Origin: Rostrohypoxylon terebratum
Lineage: Eukaryota > Ascomycota > Sordariomycetes > Xylariales > Hypoxylaceae
DNA: 41,531 nt
Reading direction: 5' to 3'
Assembly (NCBI GenBank): GCA_022497145.1
Contig: MU386020.1
Span: 1 to 41,531, forward strand
Shown: positions 32,101 to 41,531 of the stretch, piece after piece
How positions within the stretch are numbered: position 1 is the first letter of the stretch
How the letters are laid out: each line of letters starts with the position of its first letter
Position numbers and translations under genes: made by a program
Notes under the pieces: generated by a model
Told to the model about the DNA's origin: nothing
What the model saw: the letters and a program-made list of their open reading frames with translations, nothing else
The model's database searches: none

Positions 32101-35100
32101 CAAGAACGCGTCGCTCCAGAGTACCTCTCCAATAGCGTTGCATACGGAAACCTCGTCGTCGCTACCTTCCAGCAGGCAGTTCACATGAATACCTGCAATC
32201 TGCAAGAAGTTGTCAATAGCTAGAGGATCCGAGATGCTGTCTCCAAGACGTTCTGCTTCCTTTCCGGGAGGCATAACTACATCGCCCACGACTTCGCCGT
32301 CATAAGCGACAGTATTGCGAACACCCTTATAATACGGCGCATAATTGACGACTCGGGCGAAGATCTTGTACAGAATATCTCCCGATAATCTGTTGGCGCC
32401 CGGATGCGAAGCGATCTGGTCGTATCGCGACCGCCCTAATAGTCGCTTGACGAATTTGAATCGGGAATTTGCCGCATCTGCTGCGAGGAGGGTCACGGTG
32501 CCTTGCGCGTGGTTGGTACGTTTAGAGACTGGTGGCGGATTTGCAACATCGGCGCCAGTCGAGAAGAAAGTGAATGGCCACTTCGGGCTGCCACTTTCAT
32601 TATTAGCACCCCGTTTGAAGCTGATGCGAAGGACTCCATTAGGCTTTAGCCCTAGTGGTGATAGAATACGCATGTTCTCGATGTGAGGCACTTTCGAACT
32701 CTTCGCCCCAGCTTCTTGGAGAGCTTGTGCTGCTCGAATAGCTAATTCGAAGTATAGGCCAGCGGGAGTTAGACTCTGACCTACAACTGCGTGGCCTTTG
32801 ACGCTTAGCTCGAAAATTTCATGTGAAGGATCGACGGCAAAAATGGTCTCTCCCTCAGCGTCTCCTAGCCGTCGCAGTAACTCCGGTGGGCCTGCTGTGG
32901 CGGGCACTGGAGCCTCGATCATGGATTGCGGACGATGAGGTTGGTACATGATCCAGTGCTTCGTCTTAGCAAACTGGTAAGGAGGTAGGTCCAACCACTT
33001 GTAATGGTCTCCATCTTCACCATGGAAAGCCCAGAAATCTACCTTGGAACCAGCTGACCATAGACCAGTCGAGGCTTTGGCAAGACTAGTCCAAGGGTTG
33101 CCACGGCCGAGATCCATTGAAAGGAAGACATCTTCCCTGTTACCTGGTACAGCACGACGAGCCATACCAGTGATAGGAGACATAGACCCAGCTTCAAGCC
33201 AGACAGATGAGGGGTATCGACTGGCGATTCTTTGCACAGCTTCTCCGAAGTACACGGTTTCGCGAGTGTGCTCCACGATCTTAGCGGGGTCGATGCTGGT
33301 CCAGCTCTGGCCACGAGAACATGTCTCGACCGGGATTGACGGCTTTCGCCAGGCAAGAGATCCAGCCAAGTCCTCTAGCCCATCCAAAATGGGATCTGCG
33401 AGGCGAGAGTGGTATGCGTGGCTATTGGCTAGTTTGACTGTCTTCAGTCCTGGCGAAGCTTTGCATATCTGTTCCATAGAATCAATTGCCGCTGCTTCTC
33501 CAGCAAGAACGATGTTTCGCGGGCCATTGTAGCATGCCACGTCGACGGTCTTGGTTTCAGCAACAGTCTGGAGAATAGTGTCAAGACGCTCTTTATCTCC
33601 TTCAATCGCTAGCATGACACCGGGGTCCGCGCCCCAGAGCTTCTGCATTAGTTGGGCGCGGCCTGTAACTAGGCGGAGACCGTCTGTCAGATCGAGGCTA
33701 CCAGACACCGCCAAAGCCGTCAATTGCCCAAAGCTATGTCCTATTAAAGAGCTAACTTGCAGACCAGCATCGATCCAGGTCTTAGCACTAGCATACTGCA
33801 CAGAGAATAGCATGGCGTGCAGCAGGACTAGATCATCGACAGGAGCCGGGTCGAAAATGCGAGGGAAGAACGACGTCAATCCCAGAGAGCGACTCACCTC
33901 ATCACAATTCTCGAGGTGGGCCCTAAGAAGTGATGAACTGTTGAAAAGATCTCGCGAAAGGTAAACGTTGTGACCTGTCTGTCCGCCGAAGCAAAGGATT
34001 ACTGGAGCCGGCCATTGTGCTGCTGATGTCTTCTTCTTGTCTACTTTCCTCTGCGACAAGGCACGGGTTCCTGATGTAATAGCATCAAGCTCTTGCTTAA
34101 ATGCAGAGAGATTTGTGGTGGTCCATGTTGATGTGTATTCGAGGGTCTTGTTTTGCTTGCGCGCCAGGTTATACGTCAAGTCTCCAAGTGTGACGGAGGC
34201 ATTTCGATCCAAGAATGTCTTGAGAGCAGCGCTATATGCACGCAGGCTTTCTGGTGTCTTAGCCGACAGTAACACTGGGTACTCAACGGTATTACTCTCC
34301 GACAGCTTGCTAATAGCATCCTGTCTTGTCGATGTTAGGCGGTATTCTCGGACTACAATGGCAGCATTGCTTCCAGCCGCACCGTAGTTGTTAATCAAGG
34401 CAGCTCGTCTTGAATTGGTCTGCCACTGGCGAGTTCTATCCGCAATTGCCAATCTATCGGGTTCCAAGGCAGGAATCTTCGGGTTGAGGCGAGTAAAGTT
34501 AGGCTGCTTGGGAATAGAGCCATGCTGAAGCATAAGAAGAGTCTTGATCACGCCGGCTACACCTGAGGCTGCTTCGGTGTGACCGATTACGTCTTTGACT
34601 GAACCTATTACTAGTTCCTGGGCTCGGTGAGGGTCACCGAATGCAGTGCGAATACTGGCGCATTCAATCGGGTCACCCACCGGTGTTCCTAAAATACCGA
34701 ATGTAAGTATCACGTCAACGCCGTTCAAGCGAACAAATTTCGACTGGGAAAAAGTGATCGCATAAATGGAAATTGTTAGCTTACCTGTTCCATGCGCCTC
34801 CACATACGTGACGTCTGAAGGCGAGAGTCCACCGCCGGCTAAAGCCTGAAGATATAGATCGCTCTGTGAGTTCGAGTCAGGGACAGTGATTGGGCTGCAA
34901 CTAGAGTTCTGATTGACAGCCGTCCCCGCAATGGTACCGAGAATACGGTCGTTGTCGGCGATGGCTTGTGCCAGTGGTTTCAAGACTATCATACCAGCAC
35001 CCTCACCTCGGCAGTATCCATTTCCTGTAGCATCGAAGGCCTTTGAGCAACCAGTCGGGCTAAGGAAAGAAGCAGCAGCCAAGTTCTGGTAGAAAGTAGG

Positions 35101-36930
35101 GCTTGTGATCATATTGACGCCTCCCGCAACAGCGATAGAGCAGTCGTTGGTCTGGAGAGCTTTGCAGGCATTGTGAATAGCCACAGCCGACGAAGAACAC
35201 GCCGTGTCGAACACGACCGAAGGTCCAGTCCAGCCGAAATAATGGCTGACCCTACCACTAATGAAAGCCCGAATGGCTCCGCAGGCTGAGAAAGCGTTTG
35301 CGTGCTCTGACGCGATGTTGTCCTCATACTCGACATAACCCGCGCCCACATAGCAACCTACTGGGCGGTTTGGCGACTCGGCCCCGTCCGCGTATCCGGC
35401 TGATTCCATAGCCTCATATGCTACCTGGAGTAGAAGCCTCTGCTGTGGGTCCATGGATGCGGCCTCGCGGGCAGACATCCCAAAGAAACGATGATCGAAA
35501 GCATCGTGGTCTTTGATGAAGTTGCCGAAGAAGGGGCCCTTGGGTGTGCGCCATAGCTCCGAAGACTTGAACCGGTTCTCAGGCACGGGAGTAGTCGCGT
35601 TTTTGCCCGAGTTAATCAAGGACCAGAACTCTTCGAGGGAGTCGGCTTGAGCATATCGGCATGCCATGCCAATCACAGCGATAGGTTGTGTGGTGGCTGT
35701 GATTGGGGGAGGGACGGTACTATAGGGTGTAGTCTGTCCAGTCGTCAAGTTACTATTCGGCAGGGTCGTATAAGGTGGTGTTGATGTCTGGGAAGACTGT
35801 CCGAGAAATTCGTCGGACACTGCCGCTGTTGACTTCAATGACCGAGGGATGGCTCCCGAACTATTACCGATAGGAATGACGTGTACCGGCTGGCCTTCCA
35901 CCACGTCCAGGGTTGCTTGGACAGTATCGTACCACTTGCATACGTCTAACAATATGCAGTTCAAGGCGATCTCATGGAGTAATCCACTCGTTATGACTTC
36001 AGTATCCGATGTAGACCTCAGGGGTAGGGCCAACTGTTCGACCGCAGGGAATTGGAAGTCTGTGTTCTGTTGGCACAATGTCTTCACTTCCTGCACTAAC
36101 TGTACTCGATCCGGCTTAGTAGTGTGATATCTACCACAGAGACCAATGGGCTGGGCAGACAGTCCGCCATCGGCTAATTGCTTAGAGAAGCCAACAAAAT
36201 GGCTCTCTGGTATCGTTATTGTGACTCTGTCTACATCTGTGATACATGATACATATGCCTATGAATTAGGGTAAGTAAGATGCGCCAACCGCACAATTTG
36301 AAGAGGATGATGGATTACCTCTGGAAAAAACGCCAGCGTCTTTTCAAAGTGCTCTTTCTCAGAGGCCGATGTCCAACGGACCGACCACGTTGAGCTCTGT
36401 TCAAGCGTAGTCTGTCCATCTGAGCGCTCTTGCTCATCGAAGTCCACAATGCCTCCGATGGCAACAGCCAGTCGAACAGCTGTAGCCGTCACCCTTTCCA
36501 GTTCAGCCTTATTACGCGCGCTCGCCGCAACAGCAGCGGATAGAAACCCAATACAAAAACCCTGGACGGTCCCCTCATAGCCGTGATGAACATATTCGGC
36601 AATTTGGGTAATGACTGATAACGGCGCCAGAAGCAAGTTGTAAGGAGGAGCCAACCGAGGTGCCTCCTCAGTCTCATTTTCAAAGAAACCAACAATCTGC
36701 TGCAATTTGTTTTCGGCATTTTTAAGAGAGGCGAGGCGAGGAACATTTGATTGGATTGTGTTGGCCCATAGTGAAGGCAGCTCCTTAATGATATTGATAA
36801 GGAACTCCAAGTTTGGGTCCTCTTTGATGGTCCTCCGCAAATCTATCAAACGGCTTGGGACAAGCCGTGTGAGCTGGGGCCCGAACAGCAGTAAAGTATT
36901 CTCGGCCGACTTTGGAGTCGTCGAATGCAT
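29110..36930 (-). CDS. Non-reducing polyketide synthase SAT-KS-AT-PT-ACP-CMeT-TE
   Basis: Builds an aromatic polyketide from acyl starter plus malonyl-CoA, with SAM-dependent C-methylation. Four exons on the minus strand, 36930-36319, 36258-34785, 34688-30099 and 30029-29110, give 2,531 residues; introns are 60, 96 (3n, in the KS) and 69 bp, and all joins restore motifs. Domains: SAT 1-380 (Cys126 in GFCIG, His249 in GRYH); KS 395-811 (Cys558 in TACSSS, His693 in EAHGTGTP, His732 in GHTEA); AT about 920-1260 (Ser1014 in GHSFG, His1122); PT about 1295-1620 (His1328, Asp1521); one ACP (Ser1722 in LGVDSLM); CMeT about 1810-2170 (ELGAGTGGTT); terminal esterase/TE about 2190-2531 (HGGGH, Ser2312 in GWSTG, His2502). 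No reductase domain. This order is that of synthases for methylated orsellinates (AusA, MpaC type); the exact product is inferred. Confidence 0.96.
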
Positions 36931-39410
36931 CTTGCAAATTAGTTGGAGGTCTAAATATATCGCTATAAGAAATCCAAGTTTATAGATGTCGAGAGATTTA
37001 GGTATCGTTTATATGAAGATATATAAGAGTGATGTATCAACCTATGTAATATAATTGTTGATATTCAGTCATGAAGTTGATTCACGAGACCGGTATGTTA
37101 AAGGTCGTTGGCTCAGATATCGTAGCCATTGTACAGCATCCGGGGAACGCCTTTATAAGGACAAAGGGACGGGTAAATTAACACAAGCCAAACGTGCCTC
37201 TTACGTAGGTAGATAATGTAAGATCCTTCGTCTAGAAAAGTAACATTTCGGGGGTGTCATGTGTCTGCTTACTTGGACAATAGGGAACCAAGAGATTCAA
37301 GACAAGGTTAGACGCAGTCTTCATCGATCTTTGGCCAAGGCACCACGTTCCATGACTTTCCAAGGGATCAAGGGGGCAAGACGAGACAAGAACCTGCAAG
37401 TATAATTCATACCTATAATCTACATCCTCCTATCTAATCGGGTCATTAACCGCACACCATATCCTTGATCGAGGACGATATCCCACCTTCGGCCATTATT
37501 TTTCTGGGGAGTGTCGAAATAAGCTTAAGAAAGTCGCCTCGGGGAATATAATCGCTGCCACTGCTCATAAAACTCTTAATAACATGTTAGTCAGTGGTAT
37601 CTCAACGAAGGCTCCTATCTACTCACCCATGTCCTCACCGCGCTAGACTAGGGTGTTACCATCTTGGACTTCTATTTGACCTGCAACATCCGTATCTGGA
37701 AGTCTGTTATTAAGAATTTCTCAATGTGCAGCTGTGGCGCAGTATCTGACATGATATGACCCCGGCTTGAAATACCTAGCTAACATTCTCATACCGTTTT
37801 TTAGCGCGTTAGGTCAGAAGAGCTTCTGACATGAGTATACCCGGCATTCACCGCATTTCTATTGTGCTGTAGCCCTATGTTGTGCGAAGGATCACAATCT
37901 GACGAGTAGCCTATGATATCGACCGTTGACTAAAATTACAGCCAATGATGCTTAAGGGCCGTAAGCGAACATCATAGGGGCAATCTAAAACGTCATGCCG
38001 AAAGATTGAATATTACAGCAGAGGCAGGTAGACATAAAACAAAAGTAAATAAAAGACCCAGCTTCACACGTGAACTTTAAATATTGCCTGTTTACCTAGG
38101 CATTCTTTAAAATGATAAAATGTAGATTTAGCAATTCAGTAGATATTTGACGCTTTACGTACGTACTGACTTGGGTACCTATGTTAATTCATGCTACTTA
38201 GAGGGTTCAGAAAGATCAATAGCAGGGATCATTTAAGAATGTCCAATGGCAGCAACAGATTAACACGGCTCTGATAACAAGAGTAGAGTAACATACTCGT
38301 TAAAGGTGATCGAGGATCGTCAATATAAAGTGTGTCCAGATCCAGCAGGCGATTATTAGTGATAAATCCTCTGTATATGCTATGAACCAATTGAAGCAAT
38401 ATAGCAAGGCCAGGTAGGAACAGATGTCAGAGGTACAAAACGGCATTTGCATATGCAGTAACATGGTCCAAGTCCAACGTGCATCGAATCCTCTTGCAAT
38501 GAACCCCGGTAGATATCTACTTCGGTACCTACGCATGGTCCGCCTTTCTTTCTTGGAAAGTGAGAGAAGTGGAACTTATTACCCACAAAATGTTCTCAGA
38601 GAATATATCTAGAAACTCCGTGCCAGGACTCTTTCTACCTGAGAAGGAATGTATGCTGACGCCGCGACAAATGAAGATTGCAGGGGAGGCAAAGAGAAAC
38701 GTATAGAAATATTGACGGATTAACTGAGATGTACGCCAACAATCCATTACGTATCTGAAAGCATGAAAAACATGGTTTTCCCAAGACGAAGGAAATGCGC
38801 TGGCGCTAAAATACTCGTGGAAATGCTCCTTTCCTAAATCGTATTAGATAAGCAGACCATCTCTCCCGGATCGGCCCGCAAACTCTAAAGCCACATCCTA
38901 CGCCCGGACCGCTCTACCGCGGTCCCTAGGGCGCCACTAATTCGGAAGGCGTCCCGTCCGCGGAAGCCACAACCAAACCTTAGTATTTAAGGGAGGGTTG
39001 AGGAGCGCGGTGCTCCGAATTACACAATATGCTGGAACGCTACAACGGATCCTAAGCTTCCTATCCAAGTTAATGCAATCGCCAAATCGATTCATACTTG
39101 TGATCCCAGATGAGGCCATTTTACTTAGTTTTGCGAGATCAGTCACTGGCATCGATTTTCATGATTTAGTAGGCTGGTAGGTCATTATACCTCGGTCCAT
39201 AGCTCGGAGCTCGGATGAAATGCTTTTTTCATGATGGTCTCATGTTTACAACAATAATTAATTTGACTCACCAATTGTTCGAAGATAAGTTCGGTGTTAG
39301 AGCGGATTTAATTCCCTATTTCGAGTTTCATGGTGAGGTAGAGAGGCCTGGGTATTCGTAGGATGACAAATAATATGCCTCGCCTCCTTTGGCACACGAT
39401 CCTAGCTCTA
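36931..39410. other. 2.48-kb gene-free spacer within the polyketide cluster
   Basis: Separates the polyketide synthase start from the monooxygenase 3' end. AT-rich, with short open frames only and none with family motifs. The right part holds a GC-rich island at about 38865-38965 with a hairpin. It contains the synthase promoter near 36931-37300. A degraded gene is possible but not recognised. Confidence 0.6.
38902..38932. promoter_or_regulatory. GC-rich inverted repeat
   Basis: Arms GCCC-GGACCGC and GCGGTCC-CTA-GGGC around a 6-base loop TCTACC. About 25 bp further right lies the 8-bp palindrome TCCGCGGA. The CGG/CCG triplets resemble the half-sites bound by Zn(II)2Cys6 regulators, the usual cluster regulators, but no such gene is in the window. 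Confidence 0.4.
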
Positions 39411-41094
39411 TCAATGACTCGATCGATCATTAGCCAGTGCTTCCTTGCACGCTTTGAGCACATCATCCCTAAAAGAGTTAGTTCCTATAGTTATCCTCGA
39501 TGACGCCAGCTAGACTTACCCGTAATCGTGCGCGAGCCGCTCAGCGAGTGATGTCGGTACATCTAACGGGAGGATTAGTGCTAGGATTTGGTACGACAAT
39601 GACGATAGGCATAAGAATTGGCTCGATCAGCAAGAGCTCAATATAAACCTGATCAAACATACCTGAGCCTGGTGGATCGGCATATTGTCGCACTCTGGCT
39701 TCCATCTCCTTCTCCTTTCCCAGACGTACCCTAGAAAGCAGCTGGACTCTTGATGCACGCAGTCTGCGAACTTGCTCATAGAGGAAAATTCGACTGGAAA
39801 TATATTTTACGGTCTCATTCCCGACGCCAAAAAGCGCCCCCAAAGCACCTGCATCCTCTATGGCTTGGTTTGCTCCTTGAGCGCCGAATGGAAGCATCTA
39901 TGTTTTAGCATAAGAATCTTGCACTACAATCAAGAACAAAGCACGAGGGTAATTATAGCATACTGGATGAGCAGCATCACCAACTAGGACAATCTTTCCT
40001 CTATGCCAAGTCGGAAGAGGATCGTGAAAGGAAAGAGGCCAATCGGTGACATTGGGGGCCAAGCTAAATGAAATTTACTTTTATTGAGCTGATCAATATG
40101 GGTCACAATGATGACGGAGCACTTACCTGATGATATGAACAATATCAGGGTGAAAATGACCGAACTGTTTTAGCATGAGTGTCTTGGTGTCTTGATGATC
40201 TCGATTGCCTGCTGTCCTGTCTGTAGACGTATTCATACTTTCATTTCCTTCGTTCGTATCTTCGTGAATACCTGCAAAATTTTGAATTTCTCCACTATGT
40301 GGAACATAAGTGATTTACTTCTCGAGGGCTATGATAAGGGAGAATACATACTCGCGACAGGCGTACCATACCATATGACGTTCAGTCTGAACCGTGGTAT
40401 CTGCTAAGATACGAGAACCACTTTCTTTGGGCTTCGTTGGCACTTGGAAGTGAGGGTTATCTTGTACGTCAGACGTAGTAATCATGAAGCGAAAGGCCCT
40501 CATCCCCGAGGAAGTTCGCTTGGCCGCATCTTGATCACCAAGTATGGTATTCCTCAGAACTGAGTGAAGGCCATCAGCGCCGACAATCAAGTCTGCGTAT
40601 CGCTTTGTTCCGTCTTCTAGAAGCACAGAACCCTCCTCTGCGTCAGCCGCCACCACTTTCGATGAGAGTTGAATGTCTAAAGCTGATGTTAAACGAAGGA
40701 GCTCGTTATGTAGATCCACACGATGGATAGTGTAAAACGGAGCGCCATATTCTTCACGCGCATTGCTTAACTCGGCACGGTGAATGGTCTTCAGTGTAAC
40801 TCCATCTATCACCTCAAAAGACGATATATCGACACTACGAGCTCTCTTAAAGTCGAACCCGAGATGAGATAGGACGCGTTGCCCGTTAGGGGTGATCATG
40901 ATAGCAGCCCCTACTTCAGCAGCAAATGCTGATTTTTCGAAAATCTACTTGTTGTTAGCATACAATTGTAAGAGGGTGGCGTTCAAGGAGAAATCATCCA
41001 AATTTACCTTAACGGAATGACCGGCTTGCTGCATTGCGACAGCAGTACAGAGACCGCCGATTCCTGCTCCGACGACGATCACTCGAAGCGGCAT
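39411..41094 (-). CDS. FAD-dependent monooxygenase, salicylate-hydroxylase type
   Basis: Group A flavoprotein hydroxylase (PF01494) that uses NAD(P)H and O2 to hydroxylate phenols, in some members with decarboxylation. Seven exons on the minus strand: 41094-41008, 40944-40352, 40294-40127, 40063-39964, 39897-39663, 39562-39520 and 39468-39411. Introns are 51-100 bp and every join is in frame, giving 427 residues. Seen: the dinucleotide fold GAGIGG at 9-14, the FAD/NADPH DG motif (LIVGADGLHS, about 148-157), the second FAD motif GDAAHPMLPFGAQGANQAIEDA from about 311, and the closing DVPTSLAERLAHDYG and VLKACKEAL. No membrane anchor. It lies upstream of the polyketide synthase on the same strand, so the aromatic acid made by the synthase is the likely substrate. 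Hydroxylation, dearomatisation or decarboxylative hydroxylation cannot be separated from sequence. Confidence 0.93.
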
Positions 41095-41095
41095 C

Positions 41096-41123
41096 TTCAG
41101 ATATTCGCTTTCAGATATTCGCT
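41096..41123. repeat. Tandem 14-bp duplication just upstream of the monooxygenase start
   Basis: Two perfect adjacent copies of TTCAGATATTCGCT. The first copy ends one base before the ATG of the monooxygenase (minus strand), so the duplication lies in its leader. Confidence 0.85.
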
Positions 41124-41531
41124 CTTGCTATAGACGAATTCATGTAACAGGCCGAGTGGTTCTGTCGATATATATTTACTGACCTGGTCAAGTTATGGTC
41201 ACCAAGGAAAAGGAAATATGTGGTTAAGGTGAAGTAATCTTTGATTCTTTTGGCTAGGTAAGCTCCGTACGATTTCTACCAATTAAATAACGAAGTGTGG
41301 CAGTACGAAGGAATATCATTGATACGGTTTCAACTTGAGTTAAATCTTGTAAGACATTATTAACCGCCATGACCCACTTTTGCAACACACCCCCATTTGC
41401 AACACCTCCTTCAACAGCACCTTAAATCTTTAAAACTTAATAACTCAACCAATTTAAATGATATAAATTTTATAAAAATATCTACTCGCTCTTGATTCTC
41501 TTGCGCATCGGTGGATCCGTGTTTACAGTGA
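41124..41531. other. Upstream region of the monooxygenase, window edge
   Basis: About 0.4 kb, AT-rich, with two CA-rich TTGCAACAC words near 41380-41410. No gene seen; it probably holds the monooxygenase promoter. The window ends here. Confidence 0.5.

Noticed and set aside
38300..38750. Several 60-80-residue frames in the cluster spacer
   Set aside because: No family motif and no credible exon joins; they may be chance frames in AT-rich DNA.
38937..39152. Minus-strand frame near the GC-rich island as a possible gene relic
   Set aside because: No recognisable similarity; kept only as part of the spacer finding.
1..41531. Transposon, CRISPR, rRNA or telomere repeats
   Set aside because: No long terminal or inverted repeats, no transposase or reverse-transcriptase frames, no TTAGGG arrays and no rRNA-like blocks were seen; CRISPR is not expected in a fungus.

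Overview
The window is nuclear DNA of a filamentous ascomycete (Pezizomycotina). Most genes carry several short introns (about 47-115 bp) with GT..AG ends and internal CTAAC-type branch sites. The gene content is also typical: a DUF3176 membrane protein, a DUF1996 secreted protein, an AA7 oxidase, a GH43 arabinanase and a non-reducing polyketide synthase. The exact genus cannot be read from the sequence. I rebuilt exon structures by eye, and all but one of the multi-exon models join in frame.

Left third (1-14.6 kb): genes of nutrition and surface biology. They are a secreted endo-1,5-alpha-L-arabinanase (170-1287, -), a DUF3176 multi-pass membrane protein (2348-4616, +), a Cys-rich single-pass membrane protein (5412-6345, +), an amino-acid permease (6590-8677, -) whose first intron does not keep frame, a two-HKD phospholipase-D-like protein (10244-12094, -) and a bicovalent-flavin AA7 sugar oxidase (12972-14568, -). 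Long AT-rich spacers with small tandem repeats separate them.

Middle (16-27.7 kb): a secreted beta-propeller lactonase-like protein (16287-17528, +), the Rvs161/Hob3 BAR protein (18218-19205, -) divergent from a peptidyl-tRNA hydrolase (19870-20484, +), an atypical bZIP factor (20726-21949, -), an unknown basic coiled-coil protein (23888-24949, +) with an intriguing in-frame extension after its stop, an unknown 130-residue protein (25500-25892, -) and a DUF1996 secreted protein (26455-27657, -).

Right third (29-41.5 kb): the core of a secondary-metabolite cluster. A 2,531-residue SAT-KS-AT-PT-ACP-CMeT-TE polyketide synthase (29110-36930, -) is followed upstream by an FAD-dependent salicylate-hydroxylase-type monooxygenase (39411-41094, -). 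All catalytic residues that I can locate are present. The domain order predicts a C-methylated orsellinic-type aromatic acid, released by the terminal esterase and probably hydroxylated or oxidatively decarboxylated by the monooxygenase. A 2.48-kb gene-free spacer with a GC-rich hairpin separates the two. The window ends just past the monooxygenase promoter, so further cluster genes may lie to the right.
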